DNA from: Isoetes taiwanensis
Lineage: Eukaryota; Streptophyta; Lycopodiopsida; Isoetales; Isoetaceae
Direction of reading: 5' to 3'
DNA length: 64,000 nt
NCBI GenBank assembly: GCA_021234155.1
Contig: JAJEKV010000027.1
Span: forward strand, 8,044,873 to 8,108,872
Shown here: one piece after another, positions 49,961 to 60,477 of the stretch
How positions within the stretch are numbered: position 1 is the first letter of the stretch
Layout of the letters: each line of letters begins with the position of its first letter
Position numbers and translations under genes: made by a program
The notes under the pieces: model-generated
What the model saw: only the letters and a program-made list of their open reading frames with translations
What the model was told of the DNA's origin: nothing
Database searches by the model: none

Positions 49961-52186
49961 TCAGTTATGTACAAAAGTGTGAGGAGTGATGAAGGAGGGA
50001 TCCAGGACGTCATCATATTCATTTATGCCATCCTCATCACCTTCACTTTTTTCACTGTCACTCGAGGAAGTGCTTGAGTTGTCTTTCTCATCACTATCAA
50101 CAGATGGTGAAGCATTGCCACCACCACTCCCTTCTTCATCCTCTTCCTCATAACTACAAGCCTTTTTAAGCAAATTGATAGTTCTCTGGCACAGACGATT
50201 GTCAGGTTTCAATTTGAAATCATAGCACAATATAGTCACATCACTTTAAGTTCAGCTCATCCCTACAACCCACTTTCTTGGACTTCCTCCCTTTTCTTTG
50301 ACTTCTCATTTCTAACTCTACCTACCTTCAAAAGCATTTTCTGAACGTGTCGCAAGCCAGTGAATCGTGAGTTTAGTTACTAAGCCTTCCTCCTTGACTG
50401 TATCAAGAACTTTTGCTACCGAAAAAGGTTGACCTTTGTCATCTTCCTCAGTTGGAAGAGCAATCAACATACCTTTGACAATTTTTGTGATATTGCCTTG
50501 AGGCTCATTCCTACGTCTTGGTCCGAGGTACATGCTCGGTCCTCGTCTTCCTCTGGTGCTAATGTAGCATTGCTTGGACCTGCCTGGTTCTGGGGTTGAT
50601 GGAAGGTATCAGGCCATTGAAACGGTTCTTGCAACTGTCTTAGAGCTAGGTTGTCCAAGACATCTTTCTGTTCAAGAAAGAAATTTCTCCACCACATCTG
50701 ATCTTCTTCTGAGAAGTACTTAAAGCCTGAGGTAATGCCATTTCCAATGGCTTTTAAGGATGTCAATAAGGTACTTTTCTTCTGCACGTTAGGAGAAATA
50801 TGCTTTTCTTCTGTCAATGACTCCTTAGGATTTTTGAGAGGAAGTTGCTCAGCACGTTCTATGAAGCAATGGTCTGGAACAAATTTAAGGAAGTGCAATC
50901 CCTCTGGTGGACTCCAATCCTTAATTGTGGTGTACTTCTTCCCCGGTAAGAAGCTTTGTCCATCCTTCAAGTAGAACTTGATGTGATGTTGAAAGGTAAG
51001 ATCATTCAACTTGTTCACAACTAGTTCTCTATCTGAACGTTGAGGAAAAACAAACTCTCTAAAGTCAGCAGTCTCTTTAAGAAGCTCGACCACTGGAATA
51101 GGAGTGTAAGAATCTTCAATGATTCGAACTAAAGTAGGAAGACAAAAAGCTTCTTCCTTCTAAGGCGCACAGAAAATCTGCTGAACATCTGGTCAATCTG
51201 ATCATGTGTGTGCCCTACAAGTAAAAATCCGAGCTTTACTTTTCTGAAGATCCTTAGCCCCACTAGCATAGCACAATAAGCAAAGAGTGTTTGATTCTTG
51301 TTCTCTCTTGTAGTGTTGTCAAGTTGCAGGTAGAGCACTGGTGGTAGTTGCTCTTGCTCGGACAGGACCTTGTTAAGAATTGTAATTGTCAGGTTCGGGT
51401 CACCATGAAGTTTGGATACGTCAAAAATACTTTGCACTTTAGACTTCCTTTGAAGACCATGGCTCCTACAAGGTGGACTTTAACAAAACATTCCTCTGGC
51501 ACATCTTTGGAATATTTAGGAAATGGGGTAGAGTTGTCTTTTTTCTATCCATTCCATCAATTACAATAGACATATATTGCAGTGGACATTCGAGAGCTTT
51601 TTTTCTGTGTTTTGGCGAGCTTTCTTCTCTTTGCTGCTTGTTGTTCATGATGTCTGGCAAGATTCTGTTGCACGATATCTGTAAAAGAAATCAGGTTAAA
51701 ATATTTTCTTTAAAACAAGTGAGAGATTGGAGGACTTGAGCTTACTTCTTTCGACCTCTGTCTTTGCAGTTTCTCGTTGACTTTTTAATTCTGCACACCT
51801 TGAGCAAACAAACACTCTATGTCTCCTTGGAATTTTCACAAGGCCAAATTCACTTTTTCATAGTCTAGTGAAGTGTGAGTAAGGGATGTGCTGAAACTGA
51901 ATGCAAGTCTCTTTGTATTCTTTGAAGACCTCTTTTTTGTAATATTGTCTGTCAAATGATACATGTTGCTATTAGGCAACTTCTCACATGTCTCTCTAAA
52001 ATATTTCCCCATCCATGTCACAGCAGCCAGGGCATGCATGGTTACAACTCTTCTTGGACCACAGTGATTATCAATTGCTGGGTTTTTATCCAGTCTTTTG
52101 TGTATTCGAGACATTCTTGTGGACCCTAAATGGTGGACAACCATAAAGCTATTTTTGACAGACTTGTTCATGAAGCGGTTCGTCAT
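49961..52186 (-). pseudogene. DUF7869-type RNase H-like protein, candidate transposase
   Basis: Read on the minus strand from 52186. An N-terminal region (HALAAVTWMGKYFRETCEKL) is followed, one frame off, by LVKIPRRHRVFVCSRCAELK (CxxC). The core follows: MSIVIDGMDRKKTTLPHF (51530-51580), PPVLYLQLDNTTRENKNQ (about 51290-51345) and KLGFLLVGHTHDQIDQMF (about 51185-51235). The spaced aspartates in IDGMD, LQLDN and HDQID fit an RNase H-fold catalytic set as in the DUF7869 family. A C-terminal part (DWSPPEGLHFLKFVPD; GQPFSVAKVLDTVKEEGLVT) and an acidic Ser-rich tail end at 49961. The pieces lie in different frames; some gaps are probably introns (50464-50533, 51093-51129, 51660-51750), but stops and a shift near 51845 suggest decay. 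Transposase function is inferred. Confidence 0.75.
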
Positions 52187-52189
52187 CGT

Positions 52190-52705
52190 AACAACTGCAA
52201 ATTAGTGTAGAGATTTGAGAAACTTTCTCTAATGCAGAACTTTTCTTATTCCCAAATACGGTACAAGTAGAAGTTCCTGTAATGATTAAGTGAAAGGAAA
52301 ACTAAAAGCTATTCTGGAATACACTGGAGTAGGACACTAAGGCTAAACGTATTCCATTTCACATAGAATACGAGCAAGACGAAAGGGTTACCTGTAAAAG
52401 GAAATTTTGGCGCCCTCACTTCCGTATTCCAGTCTCTGAGTTCTAGTCGCCAACGCCAGCGCCTTCAATATTAAATTCAGAGACTGTATTCTGATTTGCA
52501 TAGAGAAGACATGGACAAATGAGTGTAAAAAGTACAATGTACTTTCATTTTCAAATCTGTTGCTTATTCCAGAATAGAATTTGGTTGATCAAAGGAGCCA
52601 AAGTGTATTCCGGAATACACTTTGGCTCCTGTGGGTAAGCCAAAGTGTATTCCGGAATACACATTCGGTGTTGTTTTGTAGGCAAGTTGTAATTTTGAGA
52701 AAAAT
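52190..52705. promoter_or_regulatory. Palindrome-rich spacer between the divergent genes
   Basis: This stretch separates the starts of the two divergent genes and should hold both promoters. It contains two exact GTGTATTCCGGAATACAC palindromes (52603-52620, 52645-52662) and several imperfect ones (near 52313, 52423, 52566). The first is the centre of a perfect 36 bp palindrome at 52594-52629. Transposase binding, autoregulation or a methylation target are all possible; none is shown. Confidence 0.6.
52594..52629. repeat. Perfect 36 bp palindrome
   Basis: GGAGCCAAA and TTTGGCTCC flank the 18 bp core GTGTATTCCGGAATACAC, and the whole is its own reverse complement. A half-repeat (GCCAAAGTGTATTCCGGAAT) follows at 52639. 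A near-perfect relative, with AGCTAAAG arms and one central mismatch, lies at 54736-54767. Confidence 0.95.
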
Positions 52706-55700
52706 TTGCCTGCTTTTTGCTCTAAGGAGCATGTTTTTCAACACATTTTAGACGACAAAAAACCCCTAAATGCATTGAAATTGTTGTGGAAAAGTCTTAA
52801 ATTTGTTCTATTTAAGAACCAAAATTCTGTTTTTTTATTCCAGAATAAGTTTTTATCTTCGTTTCGTCTTCTAATTTTGGTTTTAACAAAAACATTTTAC
52901 AGGCAAGAAGGTAGCAATAAAACTTCACGCAAGACGATAAAGCTGAAATCAAAACCACACCCACAGGCTAGGGTTCAGGACACAGATGAACCTGCTGTGT
53001 ACGAAAATTTTCAGACACAGTGGTTCATAACAAGGGGAACTGGAAGAAAGTACAGCACACTCACTTTCCTCCATGTCTGCGGAAGTCCGGGAGGCAAGCG
53101 CTACGATGACTCGGAGTTTAAGTGCATGGGAGTCATCGAAGAAATTTCAGAAATCGCGGGTCAGTCTGGACAACAGGGAAGGCTATCTTTTAAGACCTCC
53201 CAAGGATTTATAGTTGTGGACCAGACCTATTTCAGACTTGGTAGAGTGGCACCTCCAGCTTTGCACAAGTACATGACACATTACATAAATAAGCTGAGGT
53301 TGTCGGAAATTATAAAAAGAGTTCAATCCACTCAAAGCGAGGATTTTGCTTGCAGTGAATCTGAAGATGAAATAGTGGAGGAGGAGAGGTAAGAAGATGC
53401 CTCCAGTCAGGAAGAACGGGACGAAAGTCCCAGTACATCAGAAGAACATCAGAGGATGAGCCAGTTACAAGGCACTGTTGCAGCTAAGGAACCTAAAAAA
53501 CGCAAAGTGCAAGAGATTATGGTGCAGGAAATTCCAGAAGAACATCCAAAGAAAAAGAAGGGAAAGGGTAAGGCACCAGGGGTGGCCATCAAGGAAAAGA
53601 AGGTGGACAAGACCTCAGAGCGGATGGAAGAAATAAATTTGCACAAATATGTGCAAGGAGTAATTTATTTGCCAGTAACTTCCATGAGGTTGCCACCAAA
53701 AAATGAAGCTGGTGACCGCCCTCTTTAGGTTCGGAAGATTTACGCTGACCACTTAAGGAACCTAAAGACAGAATCAGGAGCAACTCCAATGCCCACGTTG
53801 CACCGACTGTCGTTATCGTGGACAGATCCCAGTGCATGGACCCCAAGGACTACGACAGAGAAAATGCAGACACTTACATACATTATGTTCTAGGTGGAAC
53901 CACAGTTTTAAAGCAAGGAGGCAGTTGTACAAGGAGAAACATAACCCGAGATATCTCTCTGTCCTCTGTGCTATTTACTGTGGCCTGACAGACGAAGAAG
54001 CGAAGATCGTTGCCAACACACACAATGCTGACAACGAGTATAAACTTAAAATGAGCTTCGTCGACAAGATCAGGTTTATGCATAGGGAGTTTGTAATATT
54101 TAAAGAAAAATATGGAGAAGATCTAAAAAAACCAGCAAACTCTTTAGAGCTGAAGGAAGCGTGTGCTGTCGAGTGTTGTCTCAAGTACGACGAGGCTAAC
54201 AAACGACAGTCTCTGATAGCACACGACAACTGGTTTCAACTAGCCTTCAGAGACGGCAGAGTAAGTATTTTTTGTATTCCAGAATAACCGTACAGTCCTC
54301 CCACTAACCACGTTTATATCTGTGCAGATTTGGGACCTATAAAATGAAATTTTTACCATGTTCGAGCGTGGAGAATTGAAAAGCAACGGAAAGGTCTCCG
54401 AAAAGAAAAAGGCTCCGACGTTCCGAAGAAAGAGATGACAATAACCGTCTGGAGAGAAATGCAGGGCTTCACAGACATGGACTTACTCGAAAGGCTACTG
54501 CAGAAGGTTGTGGACAAAGAATTTACTCTAGAAGAAATGTCCAAGTTGCTGCACAAGTAAGACAGAACGCCATTTGCTTTTCTTCTCTGCAATTATAACA
54601 GGACGTCATATTTATAAAATTAAGAAAATGCTTCGTGGCACGTTTTATTACCAATCCACAAACGTATTTCGGAATATGCCTCTTCCTCTGTTTGCGGCTA
54701 GTTTGTTTTCCGAAGTATACATTTCTCTAAGCTGAAGCTAAAGTGTATTCTGGAATACACTTTAGCTGCTAAAAAAGCAAAACGTATTCCGGAATACACT
54801 AGTGCCTAGTCTAAAAATGATCCCGTATTCCGGAATAGGATTGTGCTTTGACGTGTAGGCAACAGTTGCCTCTGTTTACCACTTGTAGTGTTCTAAAGTG
54901 TTTCCTTCTTATTGATGCCTTCTAGTTAGTTGTCTTTCTTCTGATGTTGTAGTTATTTTTCAGCCAAAAAAACGTCATCACATGTCAAACATGTTTGATG
55001 GAACAATTGAATGTTGACAGCTGGGAAAGATGTAAAGAACTCTATCCTATCGCAACCTCGGATGAAAGGATCATCCAATATGCACCAAAATTTGAAGGCT
55101 GGGTATGTTGAATTATTTTCTACGTTTTCATTTTTCTTGTTACAGAGACGTTCTTTCTTGCAGAGCAAAAAGAAAAACAAGGACCTGCCGGAGGGCTTCA
55201 TGCACTTGGTCAGGACAATACGGGAGGAGAGAACATTAGCGAACAGGCGTGTTTTGGATAATGAGCCCTCCGATTACGAACGTTTTACCATGTTCGATCA
55301 AAACAACCTGTTTTGTATAGTACACGGTGACTGCACGAAATTGTTCGATCAAGCCCCAAGATTTCACCTTAGCAATAGCTGACCTGCCATATGGCTTCAA
55401 GCTTAAGGACAACCGCTACGATGACCAGCATTTAAAAACTCTGAGTTTAATGCTTTCGTCGACGGCATTAAGAAAATTACCACGACGAAACATTGGAGGC
55501 TAGTTGTTTTTCACTCAAGCATGCAATCCGGACTTGTGGAAGCCACCTTCAAGAATCACTTTGGTTACCAGTGCAAGCTGGATATGAAAACCTGGTCTGG
55601 TAAGTACTTATTCGGGAATACAAATGTCTCTTTGTTTTCTTTATGTACTTTTTCTTTTAGTTAAATATGCTAGCATTTTCACATTCTTGTTAGGAGTTTC

Positions 55701-56418
55701 TATTCCGAAATACGTTTCTTTCGGTACAAGTTAACTCGTATGTTATTTTTCTTGTTCCTTAGGTACAAAACAAATATTAATTACCATGGTGGACGACCGA
55801 GACTGCTAAGTAAGGTGAATATCTCCATGTCGCTTACTGGAGTTTCGACAGAAAGCGTATAATGGAACATTTTAACACAGCAGCGTGCCAGAATTTCTCG
55901 AACGTATTGGAGTTCCCAGTGGTATTGCAGAAGCTGCAGGACCCTAGTGCACAAGGGAGAATAGTGAATCATTACCAGAAGCCACAAAAGTTGATTAACC
56001 ATCTTCTAGACATGTTCTCACGACCATGAGATTGGGTGCTCGATGCATTTTCTGGCTTGCTTGTGCAATTAGGAAGGGCCGTAATTGTGTAGCCATTGAC
56101 ATTGATAAGGAGGCTGTGAACTTCATCAAGATGAGACTGTCTGCCTTACCAACTCTACCAGACGAGAATCAAGAGTTGGGCGCCAAGTCTTCATCTGATT
56201 TTGCCAAGATGACATCTTCGGAGATACAACCTCCATTTACAAGCTCCTTGGATGACGAAGCTACTTTTGTAGAGTTGAAAGAAGTAGCTCTAGCTACAAT
56301 ACCGGAAGCAACTAGCAACACAGAGAAGCCTAAGTCACCGGAAAAAGATGAAACGACAGAATCTGACAAAGCTGAGACGAGCATGAAAAATGAAGAAGAC
56401 TATGCTTTAAATCTGTGA
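52706..56418 (+). pseudogene. ParB-like plus beta-class DNA amino-methyltransferase protein, broken
   Basis: Pieces on the plus strand, in order. (1) 52900-53392: QWFITRGTGRKYSTLTFLHV and ending FACSESEDEIVEEE; unknown domain. (2) 53455-54110: a Lys-rich linker, then VIYLPVTSMRLPP, RKIYADHLRNLK, NADTYIHYVLGGT and YCGLTDEEAKIVANTHNADN, resembling ParB-like domains. (3) 54345-54560: EMTITVWREMQGFTDMDLLE. (4) about 54968-55110: NVITCQTCLMEQLNVDSWER. (5) 55170-56120: VHGDCTKLFD, motif IV DLPYGF (55381-55398), NHYQKPQKLINHLLDMFSRP, motif I DWVLDAFSG (56030-56056), then GRNCVAIDIDKEAVNF. An acidic tail ends at 56418. Motif IV before motif I defines the beta class (N6-adenine or N4-cytosine). Lesions: a shift before motif IV, TGA at 56027, a shift within motif I, and stops near 53726 and 54343. 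Exons are inferred. Confidence 0.72.
54736..54837. repeat. Cluster of TATTCCGGAATA palindromes
   Basis: Three successive sites: GTGTATTCTGGAATACAC (54743-54760) inside a ~32 bp near-palindrome, CGTATTCCGGAATACAC (54783-54799), and GTATTCCGGAATA (about 54825-54837). They lie in non-coding sequence between coding pieces 3 and 4. Imperfect versions occur at 54276, 54666, 55608 and 55700. Confidence 0.88.
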
Positions 56419-56727
56419 CTTGTCTTATGCTATAGTTATTGATTGACATTGATTATTGCCATTATTGATGTAACACAAAAACTGTAAAGAAATTATTATT
56501 ATTATTTCTACTAAATTTGTGTTATTTCTACATCCACCTTCATAAAATTGCGTACTCATGTCTGAATTTTGCCATTTTTATGTGATTCACTCTACAAAAC
56601 CAAGGTCGTGTCCAAAAGGGACCCCAAAAATAGGCAAAAAAAAAAAATTGATACTCCTGAAATTTTAAACTTCTATTAAAAAAGTCCAATTTTGAAAGAG
56701 ACGTGCTTTTTTTAAAGGAATCTTTGA

Positions 56728-56754
56728 AACGGGAGTGCTGCAACACTCCCGTTT
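56728..56754. repeat. Subterminal hairpin at the right end
   Basis: AAACGGGAGTG and CACTCCCGTTT face each other across a few bases, so the right inverted-repeat core is present in both orientations. The left end does not have this second copy. Confidence 0.75.
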
Positions 56755-56770
56755 AATTTGCAACCTTGTT
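56746..56770 (-). repeat. Right terminal inverted repeat
   Basis: CTCCCGTTTAAT then TTGCAACCTTGTT. Its reverse complement matches 49574-49598 at 22 of 25 positions. Confidence 0.75.
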
Positions 56771-57169
56771 TTTTGCCAAGGAGTCATCGTTGCATAATGA
56801 TCCTTCTTATTGCAGGTACATATCTCGCAACACAAACTATATGCCATACTACATAGGCCACATTGCAGGTAGGCATGTATCCGAGGTACAATATCAGTAA
56901 AAGGACTTTGATTCCAATATGCATCCCATGGACTTTAATTCCAGTATGTACCAATATGATGTGAAATGGACAGAGAAAGCAACTAATGATTCATCATAGC
57001 TTTTTTTTTTTAGCACGTTTGCACAAACGAGGGTGGAGACTTTGGAGCGATTTGAAGGCATCCACGTTGCAGCCAGCTGGGATTATTGTGCACGTGGAAA
57101 GCCTTATAGTCGTTAGATTTGATCTAAGGTGGAGAAAAATGATGGAAATTCCAGCATGTCCACCATTGG

Positions 57170-58455
57170 GAAGTTATTCCGGCGTGGGGAAGCTATGGCG
57201 GGGCAGAGTTTTTGCAGAAACAAGAAGAAGAGTTTTTGCAGAGTTATGGCGGGGCTTACAAGAAGCATTGGCAGGGGGACGTGCTATTGGCGAAATTGAT
57301 TTTGACATAATTTTTACAAGCCGGCTGGTTCGGTCGAAGCAAACTGCTCTCATCGCAATGACTCAGGTTTGCCTTTCATATTTAAGTACTTGAAAGTCTT
57401 CAAAGTGGACTTTTCGTCTAGGGCATACTAGTTACATTTATCCTCGAGGTGATAATGAGCTAGGAAGGGACATTGTTGTAGTGGTGCTCCAAAGCCTCTA
57501 TTTCTTTGTTTACATTACTGGGATCTTTGGTTATAGTGCTCTTGTATTCTTCTCTTTGGAAAGCAGAGTAAATTCAAGCGAGTTCCAGTTCTTATCCGAG
57601 GTGGTTTTTATGGGAAAGGAAAAGCTGGTGACGACAATCGGTTGAAGCTACGAGAAGCTACAGCTCGAGCCTTGGAACATGCTTCATGCCAAATGGTTCC
57701 TGTATATGCAGATCCTGCTCTTAATGAGCGCAGTTACGGTGATTTGCAGGTCTGTTATTGAAGTGGTTTGACAATTTCTTTTCTAAGGGAGTAGTTCAAA
57801 TATCCTCTAGAAAATTTTCTTCTTACCGAATGTGAATTGCATCTGGAGAGAGCTATCTATGGCAACATAACATAGAAGTCGATTACATATAATATTGGGT
57901 GGTTAACAGTAGAGCCTCTGTCCATTTATAAAGATTACTATTTTTAAGAACCTGTCTTTTATAAACATCATACACTTGAAAGCATGGACTATCATGTTTT
58001 CGCCAACTGAACTGACTCTAATAATAATCATTTTGGAACTTAAAGATGCGCTTTAATATTTACCCTGAAGTTGGCTATATGTAGTACTGAAGATAGTAAA
58101 ATAGCAGCATAGTCCACAAATTACATGACATGGTTTGAAGGTCTAGCGCGTGGTTTAGTAATGTAGTAGTGTAATGCCGCCTTTGCATGGGTGATTGAAG
58201 GTTGAACATGAGTTTTGAGTAGAGCATTTTATCAAAATGAAGCTGATGGAAGTTTTATTCATACATTATCCCATTTAGCAATCTTTGTTATTATGGCTAG
58301 TTTCATCGTATTTTGGCATTGGATTATTTAATCGAGTAAAACAATACATGCAGGGATTGAGCAAGGAGGTGGCAATACAGGAATTTGGAGCTGCCACAGT
58401 GACGAAATGGCGCAGGAGCTTTGATACAAGGCCGCCAAATGGAGAGAGCTTGCAG
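57170..58455 (+). pseudogene. Cofactor-dependent phosphoglycerate mutase, three exons, 5' part missing
   Basis: Exon a ends at 57366 with ALAGGRAIGEIDFDIIFTSR and SKQTALIAMTQ, then GT. Exon b (57567-57749) has an AG/AGT acceptor and encodes KRVPVLIRGGFYGKG to ALNERSYGDLQ. Exon c (58354-58455) encodes GLSKEVAIQEFGAATVTKWR to RPPNGESLQ. All joins are phase 0 and the order is that of plant dPGM (3-phosphoglycerate to 2-phosphoglycerate in glycolysis). The upstream exon with the phosphohistidine RHG motif is not found between the TIR element and exon a; exon a instead reads back into unrelated codons (RRVFAELWRGLQ). It may be a truncated copy, or the first exon may lie left of the element at 49574. 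Exon a's start is uncertain. Confidence 0.72.
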
Positions 58456-58589
58456 GTATTGAGGCTTTCATGAACTGCAATTTTAATGAAAATCAAGGAC
58501 TATTGCCCTTTCAAGTTCAAACAAAAATATATTTTGATAATTTTTCCCTTTTAACTGATACCCCAGTTCTACATTCTTGCACTGGGACT
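58456..58589. other. Sequence between PGM exon c and the repeat
   Basis: Intron-like AT-rich sequence directly after the GTATTG donor. No further coding piece is seen before the repeat starts. Confidence 0.35.
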
Positions 58590-59270
58590 CGCATGAAACG
58601 AACAAAGCGCCCGATAGATAGGCTTCTCATTCATCTCAGCAGATTTTCTACAATGGTGGATAGTGGGTAGCCGCGAACTACCCACAAAAAATAAAGGGAA
58701 AATCCAATTATATCGCTTGGACCCCAAAAATACAATGCTAACAGATGTTTGGTTGGTGTACCTGCCGAAAGCTTATCACCGGGATTAAAAAACCCCGCCC
58801 TTTCGGGTTTTCGAGGAAAAACCTAGTGATAAAAACCGGCAAGGGGCTTAGACAAGCGCTAAGGCAGAGAAATCGCTCCCAAAACCCACGAATGGAGAAG
58901 TCGAAACGGATGCCGCCGCCAACCCTGTACTGCACATCACCAACACCAAAAACAAAACAAAACAAACCTCCCGAGTGGGGGCTGATTCTGCTTGGCGTGC
59001 CGCGACAAATATAATAAAACAAAGAAGGGGGAGGGTGGGTTCAAAGAGAAATAGGCCGGCTTTGAGAGAAGAGGAAAGCGCCGATGATGAAACGTCGATG
59101 AAGAATTTCGCAATAAGTAGCAAACGCCCAACCTGATGAAGCGGCCCAAAATGCATGCGATGCATGCATGCGGCCTTATGCAATGCATGCATGCTCGTCT
59201 TGAAGCAAGAATGGCGATTCGCTCACGCGAATCGGCGACATTCTTGCACCGCATTCGACTCGCATGAAAC
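58590..59270 (+). repeat. CATGCA-rich dispersed repeat, copy 2
   Basis: Matches 20740-21380 in inverted orientation. In order it has CTCGCATGAAACGAACAAAG, a GGATAGTGGGTAGCC stretch, the CCCTTTCGGGTTTTCGAGG core (58798-58816), GGCAAGGGGCTTAGACAA, AATAAGTAGCAAACGCCCAA and the GCATGCGATGCATGCATGC tract (59153-59195). Short frames across it carry no known domain. Confidence 0.72.
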
Positions 59271-59650
59271 CAACAAAGCGCCGAATACCAAAGGACTTCC
59301 TTAACAAACTAGGATCGAGGGACGAAGGTCGCGGGATGAAGGCTAAAGGCGGGAAAAGAGCAGCAAGAAAGCAACGCCAAATTGGCCAAACCGCGGGAAG
59401 AAGCCCCTCCCCACGCCGGAAACAATTCAAAAGAGAAATAGGTACTGCTGAGAGAAGAGGAAGCGCCGATGAAACGTCGATGAAGAATTCCGCAATAAGT
59501 AGCAAACGCCCAACCTGATGAACGGCCCAAAATGCATGCGATGCATGCATGCGACGCATGCAATGCATGCATGCTCGTCTTGAGCAAGAATGGCGATTCG
59601 CTACGCGAATCGACGACATTGTATTGCAACCATTTGCAACAATGCAATGT
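59260..59650 (+). repeat. CATGCA-rich repeat, partial copy 3
   Basis: Its right part (59425-59620) repeats 59050-59250: GAAGAATTCCGCAATAAGTA, CAACCTGATGAACGGCCC and the CATGCA tract (59532-59575). Its start again carries CTCGCATGAAACCAACAAAG. So the element ends are stacked in direct orientation. Confidence 0.72.
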
Positions 59651-59990
59651 TCCCTTTCATACTCAAATTAAGCGCCAATCATGTTAGCGTGGTTCCTGTA
59701 TGGACAGAAGAAGTGGGATGATCACTTGTAAATAGTCAAGTGTTATGTTAAGAATGAAAGGAACAGACTCGTGCATGGACGACGTTTATATGAATGAGTG
59801 TAGAGGAGAGAACATAGAATTTTTCTTGTCTCATGCAGTAAGATGGAGCTTCAGATGGAACCCGTTGACTTCTTTGGAGTGTGGCATACAAATTAAGTAG
59901 GGCTTGATTGTTAAGCGATTGCTACCATTACTCATTACTGTCTTTGTACAATTAGGACACAAAGAAGGCGTGCTATTTGCTTCTTCCAAA
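59651..59990. other. Spacer
   Basis: No gene seen; intron-like if the PGM gene continues. Confidence 0.35.
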
Positions 59991-59994
59991 TCGA

Positions 59995-60060
59995 CAATAG
60001 TGCCCATCCTCAAGGAAAAGCGAAGGGTCCTAATAGTAGCTCATGGAAATGTTTTTCTGT
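59995..60060 (+). pseudogene. Possible further PGM exon
   Basis: PILKEKRRVLIVAHGNVFLL resembles the dPGM block around the second catalytic histidine (K-x-V-hydrophobic-V-A-A-H-G-N-S). The Ser-Leu-Arg normally following is not kept. It lies 1.5 kb downstream of exon c, on the same strand and beyond the repeats. Its splice borders are unclear. Confidence 0.5.
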
Positions 60061-60334
60061 TGTCTCATTTCTCACATTCTTTGGCCCGACAGAGGAAGAA
60101 ATGTTTAGCCTCTTGGTGATAACCCAAACCTACCCATTTTTACCATTTCAAATTGATTATTTGTAACTTGAAGTTCCAACCACAAGGGGTCAGGTTCAAA
60201 TCTACTCTAGGACTTAACAGCTATAAGCTAACATGGGATGCTTAATGTTGTATGCAATAGCAATTGATGGAAGTAGGTTGGGCTGACATTTCTTCCTTTT
60301 TAGTATCTGACTCGTGTATCCGCTTTTTCAGATA

Positions 60335-60477
60335 GTGACTGCATTACCATATGCTTATGCTTCTGATGGGGCAGTATTTGCTGAGTGTTGTGTCCTACCT
60401 CCTCTTGATGGCTCTGATGATAATCCTCTTGTCATACCATCAGGTTTAACAAAGGGTGAAATAGACTCTCTAATTTG
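60335..60477 (+). pseudogene. Possible terminal exon, unassigned
   Basis: After the T-rich acceptor-like CGCTTTTTCAG (60321-60331) the frame reads IVTALPYAYASDGAVFAECC and runs to a stop (KGEIDSLI-stop, TGA at about 60475). It looks like an exon, but I cannot match it to the PGM C-terminus or another family. Confidence 0.35.

Larger units (their letters stand above)
49574..56770. mobile_element. ~7.2 kb TIR DNA transposon with RNase H-like and ParB/methyltransferase genes
   Basis: The ends are imperfect 25 bp inverted repeats (22 of 25 match) with the shared inner part ATTAAACGGGAG. Inside are two divergent gene remnants: a DUF7869-type RNase H-like protein on the minus strand (49961-52186) and a ParB-like plus amino-methyltransferase protein on the plus strand (52706-56418). 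The central spacer (52190-52705) and introns carry many TATTCCGGAATA palindromes. The two genes together fill most of the interval, so they look like one unit. A flanking target duplication is not certain (T-rich on both sides). I do not recognise a named superfamily. Confidence 0.75.
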
